Of a DNA stretch of 64,000 nt, positions 8,930-20,329 are shown one piece after another (positions within the stretch are counted from its first letter, which is position 1; each line of letters begins with the position of its first letter). The notes beneath the pieces are model-generated. The model was not told where the DNA came from and ran no database searches. It saw only the letters and a program-made list of their open reading frames with translations. Source of the stretch: Scalesia atractyloides (Eukaryota; Streptophyta; Magnoliopsida; Asterales; Asteraceae); contig CAMTDV010000013.1 of the NCBI GenBank assembly GCA_947069175.1, forward strand, positions 16,321,412 to 16,385,411, in the 5' to 3' direction. Made by a program: the position numbers and the translations under genes.

Positions 8930-10583
8930 TAGTCACTACTTAAACAATCATCTTATCCTCGTCGGGAAATCGGAGTCTCGCTGGAAAATTAACCGGAAGT
9001 CGTGCCATTCCTGTTCGGTATATTCTTCATTCCTTTCTTTTTATTTCATTAAACCATGCGTAGTTATCTATAAACAATAAAAGAATTGTCGATTAAATCA
9101 ACGCTACCGGGTTAAGTTCGTTCTGTCATGTTTTATAACAAAGAAGATAACCGGGAAATTGTGTTCAAAAGAATTAAAAAGTGTATTGTTACCGGGTTAG
9201 GCACACAACCCAGTTGGATGGGTTGTGTGCACACATACCAGAAGACTAGAGTTCGAGTCCCGACTCCATCATTTGTTTTAAATCAAGGACTGAAGATTTC
9301 GAAACTGTTCATAAATGAAATTAAAATCTGATAGTTGGTCGGGCTGTGTGCACGCACGAGCGGGGAGACCCGGGTTCGAGTCGGGTATGTGTTCTGGTCG
9401 CTGCAATAACATTCTTTTTATTAAAAACAGATCATGAGACAAGGTAGTAAGTGTATAAAAGTCATTAAAATCCCATATCAACCGGGTTAGACATGCAACC
9501 CAGTTGGTCGGGCTGCGTGCACACGAACGAAAGGTCACGAGTTTGATCCTTGGCAGGGCCGGTTCTGGACGGTTTTCAATGCTTAATGTCGAAACATTTT
9601 TTTATATAACAATAATAAAACTATTAATATAGCTATAAATAATATAATTCTTTATTTAAAAAAATAGGCATATTGATTAAATATTTCAACACTCACGCAA
9701 ATCACGAATTAATTAAGAATTTAGATAACTACTTTGCGAGCGTAAGAATATTTGTTTAACTTAGTCGTCATGTGGGTATCTAGGATAAACCTTCATTCGT
9801 CTGTTATCTCAACTTCACACTTGTGCGCTATCTTCAAGAAATCTAATTTGCAACCTCTATGAGTGAATCTACAATTCCCCATTTTAATTTATTTCTACGT
9901 TTTTGGGGTGTATTATGTGTCGCTCTGTATTATTATTTTTTTATCCAATGACGTGCAATTACCAGTATGTGAATTAACGCGTTATGTGATAATTGTTGTT
10001 GCCATTTAGTGTTTTACATCCATTGTAGTCATTTCCTCATTAATGGCCGTCCGTTCCCAGTTACCTATGAGCGGAACTCGACGTCGCCTATTATACGAGA
10101 TCAGCTCCGTTTGATTGAGCTTCGATCTTGCAGCACACCGCGTTACTGTGCATACTTGTACATTGTTAAGTTGCTTATTGAATGAGTTTGTTTGTGGAGA
10201 TTAATAATTGACGTACGCGATATTCACGTATTTTTGTTAATGCACATTTTCATAAATAGAAGATTTAATATATTATTTTGACTAATAACAAAAGCAGGAT
10301 TCACTCGCCAACTTATGTTGACCCAAACTTTTCTTTAACACATTATACAGGTGAGCATGTTTAAAGCATGGATCATTAGGATTTTGCCTTAGACGAATAA
10401 AAACGTTATTTGCATATTTGTTTAGAACTACATTATGATTTGTTTTAATATTGTGTTATTTGAATTTATTTTAATTAAATTGAAATATTAAATATTGAAC
10501 TTTAAAAATAGAAATGTCATGAGCTTTGATGAAAACCCAATAATGCCCCGATTACCCTATCCGCTGCGGGTCAAGGTGTGACA
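8930..10583 (+). repeat. RE-B 5' LTR, partial (unit 1)
   Basis: Homologous to the RE-B 3' LTR from 33108 onward and ends GGTGTGACA before a tRNA-Met primer site. The first 655 bp of the LTR (as at 32453-33107) are missing because LTR-X lies against position 8930. TAGTC at 8930-8934 would be the LTR-X target duplication. It contains tRNA-like modules at 9193-9270 and 9484-9560, and a truncated one at 9322-9393 that lacks its lead bases and left stem arm. Confidence 0.8.
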
Positions 10584-10821
10584 GATTGGTATCAGAGCCA
10601 ATGACTATAGGGATATAGGATAGGTTATTAGACCCCTTAAAGCCTATACTATAGTGAACTAGAAATTAATTGCTTATATGTTAAAATGGTTATGTTCGAG
10701 CTGATGGCATTTGTTTATTTTATCTTACATTTTAAATTTCTCTCACACACAATTTCATGCAAGACTTTAATTGCTACTTGATTGTGTGAAACATACAACG
10801 TGTTATAAAATTTTCCACTGT

Positions 10822-10822
10822 A

Positions 10823-10874
<52 letters not shown>
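10822..10874. repeat. (AC)n(AT)n microsatellite, unit 1
   Basis: About 11 AC and 15 AT repeats in the RE-B leader. The duplicate at 24420-24501 has about 14 and 26, so it is the most length-variable spot between the two units. Confidence 0.9.
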
Positions 10875-10877
<3 letters not shown>

Positions 10878-11511
10878 CGTTATAATGCAAGTCCCGATTC
10901 CTATTTATCTAAACATTTTCCTTCCTTCTTTTTCAAAAATTTGTGATGTTTTATTTTCAAATCTCATCAAAGTGAGTTCATACGTCGGGCATGTAGTGAC
11001 TGGAAGGGTTCAAGTACCGGTAGTCGGAACATCCTATCTAGGATTGGCATTTGTATAAATCCAAAGTAACTGACCAGTTTGCCTACCTGGGGACTAACGA
11101 TGAGAGTAGGAAGGACCTATTAGGCCAAAGCATGCCACACCAAACGTCGTGTGAACTAACCCCACTTTGAGCTGTTACCGTGTCCACACCAGGATACCTT
11201 CTGACTTTGTACTTCGCAACCATGTTTTACGATTTTTATTTGGGTGGTGTTTACGTTAATAGGCCAAACCAATGTGAACCCTACAAGCCCAGTAGTCATG
11301 GGGTCCCACATGATTACATAGGCAAAGTACGGGGGACATATGGGGCCCAAACGTGAGCAAAGCCCAAGGCATCATATGGATGCAATGGATTATATTTATC
11401 TTCTATTTTGTGGATGTTTAGTTAAATTTCTTTTAATTATTTCTAAATTTTATACGAAACCCATGACACCTACGCGCCAAACTCACAACCTCGTTGCGTT
11501 ATTTCCTGTAG

Positions 11512-12442
11512 ATGTCTTCTAGGCACCTTCGTGGAGGAAAGAGATCCGGAAAGTACGACGAACGCATGGCTGTCCAAGTAGCCAAGCAAATGGCCACCGT
11601 GATTCCAAACATTGTGATCCAAGTTCAACAAGCTCTCGCGGCGAACCACGTTAATCAGGTCAACCAATATGAACCAATGCTGCAAACCCTCCTACAAGCA
11701 CCACCAAGTGCACTTACAAGCACTTCAACTCCTGCGACCCTCCAAAATATGAGGGAACCGAAGGGGTCACTGCCCTCCTTCGATGGTTTGAAGAAATGGA
11801 AAGCACTTTTCTCAACTGTGACTGCCCTAACGACCGTAAGGTTTACTATGCTACTGGTCATATCTTCCGCCTATTCACCCCTCTCTACCGCCTTATCGAG
11901 CATTATATTCGGGGTCTCCCTTCGAAGATTCAAGATTCTATGATGAGCACTATACCTGCAACCTTGGAAGCAAAAATGGAACTAGCCACCGAGCTCACTG
12001 AAAACCACATTCGAAATGGAGATTTCGATGATGAGAAGAAGAAGAAAAAGAGTGTGAGTAGCAAAACCACGACTGAACCCCCCAAACCAACCCAAATCGG
12101 ATCTTCTTCTCGTTTCAACATCAAGAGAAAGCGAAACGGGAAAAATTATGCCGTCACCCAAACCAATCAGCCGAACCCGTATAACCAACCCATCCAAGCA
12201 GCCCTAATTACCCAAGTTGCTCCTCCTACCGCACCATTTAAGAGGCAGTATTCAGGAGCTCACCCGAAGTGCAATCGATGCCAATACCACCACCTAATTG
12301 AGAACCCATGTCCCCACTGCACAGGATGTGGCTGAGGAGGCCATACAATTCAAACCTGTCGTACTCTTCAAAGACAGGCCCATAATCAGCATCAAGCCCA
12401 ACCCAATAACCAAATTGTGGGCCAAGCCCCTTACCAGCCACA
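11512..12442 (+). pseudogene. gag: RE-B gag, unit 1 (broken, interrupted by RE-C)
   Basis: Starts MSSRHLRGGK. A frameshift lies near 11700, just before the CTYKHF-like segment. The central core of about 80 codons (from ALTWW to NQMV in relatives) is deleted without a frame change, so YATGH runs directly into FRLFTPLYRLIEHYIRGLPSKIQD. A TGA at about 12331-12333 replaces an arginine after CTGCG in the first Cys/His cluster. All these lesions are shared with 25141-26071 and so predate the duplication. The frame is cut at 12442 by the RE-C LTR. It cannot make a working Gag. Confidence 0.85.
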
Positions 12443-13707
12443 TGTCACACCCCGACCCTCAGCGGAAATAAGAGTCGGGGCATAATTGGGTTATCACCAA
12501 AGCACATGACATTTACTATTATGTTCCATAATTAAATGAAGTCAAAGTTACATTTTTCAAACATCCAAACATGTTCATTCAATACAAGGGAAAATAACCA
12601 AACATAACAATCCAAAAACTAAATCGTTTTATTCTTCTAATCCAGGTCCTATGTGTTCCTAGCTGCTGCTGGTTCACCTGTATCATGTGTAAAATGGGAG
12701 GTTTTGGGTCAACATAAGTTGGCGAGTGAACCTTATTAGATAAACATTTGATAATGATTTTATGGTTAGTTTATCAATAAAATATTGTGCATAATCATAA
12801 AAGAGCACATGTAAGTAATCGAACATTGGCAAATAGCAGTTACAATTAGAACATACATTAACACTTGATAGCATACATGAATATACCAATATCATACGAT
12901 AACTAACATAAATGAACTGTGCGATCAAGGCTCAATCAAACGGAGCCGATCGTATTGCATGAACTGGAAATGTAAATTGAACTGTGCGCTCAAGGCTCAA
13001 TCAAACGGAGCCGAACGTATTGCATGAACTGGAAATGTAAATTGAACTGTGCACTCAAGGCTCAATCAAACGGAGCCGAGCGTATTCCATGTATTGAAAT
13101 GTAAAATGAAATGACCGATCAAGGCTCAATCAAACGGAGCCGATCGTGCGGGCACGCCAAGATCAACCGCATAATAAAATGGGGATCAAGCTCAACCTCG
13201 ATGGATGGGGAGCTGCGGCCTCGGCAATTGCATGTACTGAAATAATAATTAGCATCCAATAATAACTACTTAACAGCAACAAACTAATACACATGTCATG
13301 ATATGATGTATGCACAATAATTTCGTTATAATATGTAAATAAACAAGATACATGATACACCCCAAAAACGTGATTAAAACGGGGAATTTGAAAGGTTCAC
13401 TCACATTGGGTGCGTTGAATTGAAGATGGTGAGATGCGCACGATTTAGACGAGCGGATCGACGGGAAATACTAACCTAAATAATAATAGAAAAATATATT
13501 AAATGGATGGATTTTATTAAGGATTTTAATGAAATTTTTAGATATATTTTTGTGAGTTTATGGCTATTTTCTATCTTTAAAAATGTTATTATTAAGTATT
13601 TTTAATTTATTTTTAAATTAAAATAAACAAATAAATATATAAAAAAATATTATTTTTTTTACTGTTGACCGTTGACCGTTGACCGGTTCGGTCAGCGGTA
13701 AAATCCT

Positions 13708-14127
13708 GCGCCGAGCGGGACTCGAACCGGTGACCTTCTGTTCACGTGCACGTAGCTCTACCAACTGAGCTACGTGACTAACCCGTTATAAACTTGGTTT
13801 TAATTATATTTATATACTTATTTGAATTAACCGAAATTTCCTTTATTTTGCAAAAACGTTTTAATTCCATGGACCGGTGCTCGGGACAGGATTCGAACGC
13901 GCGACGTGAAGTTCATTTTGCACACAGTCCACCGCTGGACTGTGTGTCTAACCCGGTTATATTCTTGATTTATATTATACTTAACAACTACCCGATTCAA
14001 CCCGGGTTAGTTCATGATTAAAAAAAAAGGAATGTTATTACACAAGCGTGCGCGTAGCAAGGATCGAACCCGGGACGTGAATATGAAATTTGCACACAGT
14101 CCACCGCTGGACTGTGTGTCTAACCCG
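13708..14127 (-). repeat. Three tRNA-like modules in RE-C LTR
   Basis: On the minus strand: 14127-14051 and 13955-13878 have the CACACAGTCC/GGACTGTGTG hairpin; 13784-13708 has CACGTAGCTC/GAGCTACGTG with loop AGTTGGTA, a perfect 10-bp D-arm-like hairpin. B-box-like motifs follow (GGGTTCGATCC, GCGTTCGAATCC, CGGTTCGAGTCCC). Spacing is about 172 bp. The last module is the most tRNA-like in the window but lacks a proper acceptor stem. Confidence 0.75.
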
Positions 14128-14968
14128 TTTATAATCCGGATTTTAATTACTCTTGTCTCATTATTAAGATCGTCTTCTTCATTACGATTACAGACCTTAC
14201 TCAGACATCTGGTTCGTGATTAATCTGATTAATAAAACATGACGACTAGCTTGAATGTACTAAACCGAACAGTTTGGGGAAAGAAGATACCGGACAGGTT
14301 GTCTTCCTCAGAGAGTCCGGCGAGAATTTGACAGCTCTGTTTTTGAACCTTCGGCCGAGAGGGTCTATCAACAGAATTAAGGAATTAGATATGAAATTGA
14401 ACTAAGGTGCATTGATTATTAGTACGTTTGAATGTGCATACCGATAACTAGCGAGTTTCCGGCAATTCCAGAATTTCTCCGGCGAACACAGAAAATCCAG
14501 CAAAGTCGTCTGTGGCTGATTTTGAGTGATGGATTAATGTTAGTAAAGTTCTAACAATAGATTGAAATCGCAAAGAAGGAATATCTTACCGGTTTGTGTT
14601 GAACACGGTTTTCCGGCGATTTCTACAGAGAATTCCGGCGAACTGTTTTAGGTGCTCAAATGATTTGAAAACGCGACGAAAAGGAAATGGAGTGTTGTTG
14701 TGACAGTTCTGAATCGTGCAAATGATCGGAACTTGAATTAAATCAGAGTTTGATAATTTTTCGGTTTCAAAAACCGAAAATGATGAAACTTTAAGTTCAT
14801 TCATTACTGACTTAATTAGAAACCGAAATACATCGGTTATAAGTTGGCCAGATGAAATCGAAATGATTTGGCGATCGGTTTGCCGATTTCCGTTATTCAG
14901 ATGGCATCAACGGTTGATTTGAGTTTGCGTATAAGATCCAATTGCTCTCCTAAAGTTAACAGAAAACA

Positions 14969-15050
14969 CTTGGTGGCGGAGTGGTTTGGGGACAGGATGA
15001 TAAGTCGTTGGAATGCCTCAGCTGACCCGGGTTCGAGTCCCGGCAGCTTC
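14969..15050 (+). repeat. tRNA-like module, opposite strand to RE-C
   Basis: Plus strand: TGGTGGCGGAGTGGTTTGG (A-box-like, as in class II tRNAs), 45 bases later a perfect 5-bp T-arm CCGGG-TTCGAGT-CCCGG, then seven T residues from 15055, a potential Pol III stop. No convincing acceptor or anticodon stem. Confidence 0.6.
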
Positions 15051-15269
15051 AATTGTTTTTTTATTTATTTTATTTTAACTTTTTATCAAATATAATTTTT
15101 ATAGTTTAGTTTATTTATTAATTATGTAATGTTTTAACTCAAATTAATCATAAATAATTAATGTACTTTCATAACTTGGTACTTGATTACAAAACGGAGC
15201 GGGTTTTGGAGACCCGATTTTTTACAAATGTTACAGTATCCCCTACTTTTAGGAATTTCGTCCCGAAAA

Positions 15270-15470
15270 TTAAACGGTTGAAGTAGTAGGAAAAAGATGC
15301 GGGTATTTTTCACGCATTGAGTCTTCACGTTCCCAAGTAAACTCAGGTCCCCGTTTCGATTCCCAGCGTACCCTAACAATAGGAATGCGACTTCGTCGTA
15401 GACGCTTTTCTCCATAGTCCATAATCTCCACTGGTCTTTCAATAAAATGCATGGATTCATCAATCTGAAT
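15270..15470 (-). pseudogene. RE-C chromodomain-like C-terminus, out of frame
   Basis: In a frame different from upstream pol, the minus strand encodes ERPVEIMDYGEKRLRRS, then VRVRWESKRGPEFTWERE and KYPHLF. This is the chromodomain-like tail of Tekay-type integrases, thought to guide insertion into chromatin. The switch lies near 15480, where pol goes from DENLHI into unrelated residues; comparison with RE-B (about 32200) indicates loss of one base. If expressed, this integrase would lack the tail. Confidence 0.75.
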
Positions 15471-15479
15471 ATCTTCCAG

Positions 15480-18400
15480 TGGATATGGAGATTCTCATCA
15501 GCGAGACACTTCTTCAAGTTCGACACGTGGAATGTGGGATGAATCCTGTCGAGTTCTTCCGGTAGGTCAAGCTTGTATGCTACAGGACCTACTCTTTCGA
15601 GTATCTTGAAAGGTCCTACGTAACGTGGTGCTAGCTTTCCCTTTTGACCAAAACGAACTACTCCCTTCCACGGTGATACTTTTAAAAGCACATGATCACC
15701 AATGCTAAACTCCAAGGGCTTCCGTCGTTTATCTGCGTAACTCTTTTGACGACTTTGAGCCGCTAGAAGATTGTTTCGGATTTGATGAATCTTATCTGTG
15801 GTTTCTTGGATCAATTCTGGACCAGTAATTTGTGCTTCCCCAATTTCGTGCCAACAAACATGAGATCGGCACTTTCGACCATATAAAGCTTCAAAAGGTG
15901 CCATGCCGATGCTCGAATGATAACTGCTGTTGTACGAAAATTCAACTAACGGTAGGTGGGCGACCCAATTTCCCTTGAAGTCTATGACACATGCTCTAAG
16001 CATGTCCTCAAGAGTTTGAATGGTGCGCTCAGACTGTCCATCAGTTTGAGGATGATAGGCAGTACTGAGATCTAGTCGAGTGCCCATAGCGGATTGTACT
16101 GCTTGCCATGTTCGTGAGGTGAAACGACCATCACGATCAGAAATAATACTTAATGGTACTCCATGCCGGCTTACGATTTCGTTGATATAAATACGAGCAA
16201 GCTTTTCGTTCTTGAAATCTTCTCGAATAGGGATAAAGTGAGCTGATTTTGTAAGTCGGTCTATAATCACCCATATAGTGTCATACCCATTAGAAGTGCG
16301 AGGTAACCCGGTAATGAAATCCATGGTTATATTTTCCCACTTCCATACAGGTATTTCCGGTTGGACTAGAAGTCCTGAGGGTCTTTGGTGTTCAGCCTTC
16401 ACCTTAGAACATGTGAGACACTTGGAAACAAAAACGGCAATATCTTTCTTCATTCCAGGCCACCAACAGGTGTACCGTAGGTCTTGATACATCTTATCAG
16501 CTCCTGGGTGTATAGAATATCGCGATTTATGAGCTTCATGCATGAGTGTTTCACGAAGATTGATGTGGTTAGGAATCCATATACGGTCTAGGTAATACAA
16601 AATACCATCAGATTTAGTTTCAAGTTTTAGCTCGGCTCCACAGGACATCTCTTTTTGTACATCTTCCTCTGTTATTGAAACGTGTTGAGCTTCTCGAATA
16701 TGATCCTTAATATTGGTTATAATTTGCGAACATAGAAGATGAATGGAGTTCGCATAACCCTTTCGACTAAGTGCATCAGCCACCACATTTGCTTTGCCAG
16801 GGTGGTATCTAATTTCACAGTCGTAATCATTTAGGAGTTCGACCCATCTTCGTTGCCTCATATTTAACTCTTTTTGATTGAAGATATGCTGAAGACTCTT
16901 GTGGTCAGTGTATATTTCACACTTAGTACCATAAAGATAATGTCTCCATATCTTAAGAGCGAATACAACGGCTCCAAGTTCGAGGTCATGAGTGGTGTAG
17001 TTCTTTTCATGTGTCTTGAGTTGCCTTGAGGCATAAGCTATGACTTTTCCTATTTGCATGAGGACGCAACCTAATCCTTGCCCTGACGCGTCGCAATAGA
17101 CTACAAAATCATCACAACCTTCAGGAAGAGTGAGGATTGGTGCAACACAAAGTTTTTGTTTAAGAGTTTGAAAAGCTTCTTCTTGCTTGGGTCCCCATAT
17201 GAATGATTTTCCCTTATGGGTTAAAGCCGTGAGTGGCACCGCAATGCGAGAGAAGTTTGAAATGAACCGACGATAATAGCCAGCCAATCCAAGAAAAGAC
17301 CTTACTTTAGTTGGTGTACATGGGGCTTGCCATTCTTGAACTGCTTTGATCTTTGATGGGTCAACATGTATTCCTTTGTCATTGACTACATGCCCGAGAA
17401 ATTGCACCTCCTTTAACCAGAATTCACATTTAGAGAACTTGGCATAAAGCTTTCCCTTTTCTAGAAGTGCAAGAACAAGTCGCAGATGACGCTCATGATC
17501 AGCTTTAGATTTTGAATAGATAAGAATATCGTCGATGAATACAATAACAAATCGATCAAGGTAAGGTTTACAGACTCTATTCATTAGGTCCATGAAAACA
17601 GCTGGTGCGTTGGTTAATCCAAACGGCATAACCATGAATTCATAGTGACCATAACGAGTTCGAAAAGCAGTTTTAGGGACGTCTTCTTCATGCACTCTAA
17701 GCTGATGATAGCCAGATCGAAGGTCGATTTTTGAAAAGCAACTGGCACCTTGTAGTTGGTCAAGAAGATCATCTATGCGAGGTAAAGGATATCGATTTTT
17801 TATGGTTAACTTGTTGAGCTCTCTGTAGTCGATGCACATACGAAAAGATCCATCTTTCTTCTTTACAAAAAGGACAGGTGCACCCCAAGGCGATGAGCTG
17901 GGGCGTATGAATCCCTTATCAGTCAACTCTTGCAATTGACTGGCTAGCTCTTGCATTTCGGAGGGGGCTAACCTATATGGAGATTTTGCCACTGGTGTAG
18001 CACCAGGTATAAGATCGATACGGAATTCGACATCTCTGATTGGAGGAAGTCCTGAAATGTCGTCAGGAAAAACTTGTGGAAAATCTTTTACAACAGGAAT
18101 ATCTTCAAGTTTCTTCTCTGCGGTCCCCTTCTTGATGATATGGGCTAAAAACGCGACATAATTCTTGCGAAGGTATTTTTGAGCTTGAAGACAAGACATT
18201 AAGTTGAGCCCTTTCGACGAGGTTTCTCCAATGATTCGAAGAGTCTGACCGTTTGAAAGAGGAATACGAATAAATTTCTCACGACATACAACTTCCGCAT
18301 GATGTAGACTGAGCCAATCCATACCGATTATGATGTCGAAACTTCCCAGCTTCATAGGAATCAGATCAACTGAGAAATCGTGGTCGTTTAAAGTGAGTGT

Positions 18401-18905
18401 ACAGTTGCGTAAAATAAAGTCTAATGAAACTGGTTTTCCGTCCGCAACTTCCACCGTTATGGATTCCGCGAGCTTATCCCGCTTTTTACTTAAGATAGGT
18501 TCAAATTCTAATGACACGAAACTTCTATCCGCACCAGTATCAAATAACATAGAGGCATATCTACCATTTATAAGAAACGTACCGTTGACCACATTGCCGT
18601 CAGCTCTGGCCTGGTTTGCGTTAATATTGAAAGATCTTCCTCTAGCAGGTGGAGGAGCTTGGTTTGCTTGATTCACAGGGTTGGCTTGGGCCTGAGCATG
18701 AATAATATTGACCAGCCTTGGACATGTGTTTCTGAAATGACTTGGGTCGCCGCAATTGAAACAAGCCCGCATAGGTTGGCCCATAGGGTAATTGGGTTGA
18801 TAGTATGTTTGGGCTAAATGTTGGGCGGGTGGAAATGGTAGTTGTTGTTGGGCTTGACCCATTAACTGTTGGTGGGTTTGGGTTATAGGTTGGTGACGAT
18901 GTGCG
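15480..18905 (-). CDS. pol: RE-C pol polyprotein (PR-RT-RNase H-IN)
   Basis: Makes the retrotransposon's cDNA and integrates it; acts in virus-like particles and the nucleus. The frame is open from 19210 to 15158, but only about 18905-15480 is true coding. Domains in order: nucleocapsid knuckle CFNCGDPSHFRNTC (about 18718-18765); aspartic protease LFDTGADRSF (about 18539); reverse transcriptase with YPLPRIDDLLDQL and catalytic FIDDILIYS (17528-17539); RNase H with YCDASGQGLG (about 17085), and YTDHKSLQHI; integrase zinc region HPGAD...CLTCSK (16395-16545), then core MDFITGL, ISDRDGRF and HPQTDGQSERT; and GPY/F-type GPFKILERVGPVAYKL (about 15560-15610). All catalytic motifs look intact. A frameshift near 18905 separates it from gag, and one near 15480 removes the chromodomain. 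Without a 5' LTR it is unlikely to be transcribed from its own promoter. Confidence 0.9.
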
Positions 18906-19928
18906 GCAGTTTTGAACAGTATGTCCGGCGCGACCACAGCCGGTGCAGTATTGGCAAGGATAATCAGGGGAGTGGTGATACTGACGACGGTTACATTTTG
19001 GTAATGGTCCTGTGTATGGTTTTCTGTATGGCGCGGGTGGAGGGGTGGCTTGAGTGATGGGTGCAGCAAGAATAGGGGTGTTGGTTTGGGTGACTGCAAA
19101 GTTCTTGGTGTTACGCTTCCTCTTATTAGCAAACTTAGAGGAAGCAGTGTGGTGGTTTGAGGTTTGTCCCTCAGCGGGGGCTTTCTTCTTTTCTTCTTTG
19201 AACTTCCCATTGCGAATTCGATTTTCAGTCAGTTTCGTTGCCAACTCCATGGCAGCTTCGAGTGTTACCGGTGAAACGCTGAGGACCGAATCTTGGATTT
19301 TCGAGGGAAGTCCTCGAATGTAATGTTCGATCAGACGATAGGTTGGAGTGAATAAGTTTGGAACCATTTGGTTCAACTCCAAGAACCTTTTGTTGTAAGT
19401 AGAGTGATCACCATCTTTTTGCTTCAAGGCATGAAATTCATCCTCCAATTTCTTAATTTCACTTCTAGGACAGAATCGCCTAGTCATGATTTCCCTTAAC
19501 TCCTCCCAAGTTAAGGCCATCGCATCTTCCGTTCCCCTCTTTCCTTTCTCAGTATTCCACCAAGTGAGAGCTACACCAAGTAGTCTCCCGGTGGCGTAAC
19601 GAACTTTGCGATCCTCAGGACAATCGCAGTTTAAGAACACGTTTTCCATCTCCTCGAACCAATGTAGGAGAGCAGTGACTCCCTCAGTCCCTTCGAATTT
19701 TGGAGGATCACAGGACTTAAAATGTTTGTAAGAGCATTTGATGGTAGGAGGGTTGTTGATGATCTGGTCCTGTTGTTGAGGAGGGTTAGTAGGATTTGCA
19801 GCAAGGGCTTGTTGAACTTGTACTACGATGTCAGGCAATATCGTGGCCATTTGATTCGCGATATGAGTGGCCAAACGTTCCCGAGACTTTTCCGAATTCC
19901 TACCCCTTCGATGCTGTCTAGACGACAT
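18900..19928 (-). CDS. gag: RE-C gag
   Basis: Structural protein of the particle. Starts MSSRQHRRGR at 19928; core motifs CSYKHFKSCDPPKFEGTEG, ALTWWNTEK, MTRRFCPRSEIKKLEDEF and LIEHYIRGLPSKIQD are complete, so this is the best gag in the window. A first Cys/His cluster CQYCTGCGRAGHTVQNC ends near 18910. After it the frame runs on to 18642 with low-complexity Ser/Thr/Pro residues unlike relatives, while the neighbouring frame picks up the conserved sequence through the second knuckle. Hence the frameshift near 18905. In this lineage gag and pol normally form one frame, so I treat this as a mutation and not programmed shifting, which cannot be excluded. Confidence 0.85.
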
Positions 19929-20306
19929 CTACGGGATCATAAAATGAGAAGATTGTGAGTTTATGGTGTCTTTTTAGGTGTCATGTGTCTTTAAGAAAAT
20001 GAAAATAACATAAATACCAATAATGCAACTACATCCAAAGGATGTCTTGGGTTCGCTCATGTTGGGCCTCAAATGCCCCCCATACCTTCACCTACATAGT
20101 CATGTGGGCCCCCATGGATATTGGCTTGATAGGATTCACATTAGTATTGGCAATTTAACACTCACATCCCCCGAATGCAAACCACAAAATATGTTCATGA
20201 GATGTTTGGTCGGAACGTGTCCAGGTGTAGACACAATGACAACTCAAAGTGGGATTAGCTCTCACGACGTTTGGTATAGCATGCTTTGGCCTAATAGGTA
20301 TTTCGT
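19929..20306 (-). other. RE-C leader, cut by LTR-X
   Basis: Minus-strand non-coding leader matching the RE-A and RE-B leaders through TGGCCTAATAGG (plus strand, about 20288) and on to TTTCGT (20306), where relatives read CTTCGT/CTTCCT. The next base starts LTR-X (TGTAATATG). The rest of the leader, primer site and 5' LTR are absent. Confidence 0.7.
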
Positions 20307-20329
20307 TGTAATATGACATTATACTTTAA

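Larger units (their letters stand above)
8930..12442 (+). mobile_element. RE-B 5' half, unit 1 copy (truncated gypsy element)
   Basis: Contains a partial 5' LTR, primer site, leader and decayed gag. It stops at 12442 where RE-C is inserted; 12438-12442 is CCACA, one side of the RE-C target duplication. It is the duplicate of 22528-26071, with about 9 differences outside the microsatellite. The pol half of this copy is absent, because the duplication joins RE-C to LTR-X at 20306/20307. Confidence 0.85.
12443..15235 (-). repeat. RE-C 3' LTR (2793 bp)
   Basis: On the minus strand it begins TGTAACATTTG at 15235 and ends GGGGTGTGACA at 12443. It carries an opposite-strand tRNA-like module (14969-15050), three tRNA-like modules (13708-14127), W-box-like TTGACC words (13662-13695), four copies of the GGCTCAATCAAACGGAGCC unit (12925-13145), and the TTCACTCGCCAAC block inverted near 12710-12735. 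It differs from the solo LTR at 26072-28858 at about 23 sites. Confidence 0.9.
12443..20306 (-). mobile_element. RE-C: near-complete gypsy chromovirus, 5' LTR lost
   Basis: Minus-strand element nested in RE-B gag. In its own orientation: partial leader (to 20306), gag (19928 to about 18900), pol (to 15270), polypurine tract (15250-15236) and 3' LTR (15235-12443). Protease, RT, RNase H, integrase and a C-terminal chromodomain-like segment occur in gypsy order, matching Tekay/Del-type chromoviruses. The 5' LTR, primer site and early leader are gone: the leader stops exactly where LTR-X begins. The same insertion exists in unit 2 as a solo LTR with CCACA on both sides, which proves the original insertion point. 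Confidence 0.9.

Noticed and set aside
13708..13784. Functional tRNA gene
   Set aside because: D-arm and T-loop motifs are excellent, but acceptor and anticodon stems do not form, and the copies lie in LTR arrays. Kept as tRNA-like module only.
18330..18671. 113-residue plus-strand frame, and others at 16278, 18869, 19054, 19722
   Set aside because: Antisense shadows of RE-C gag-pol.
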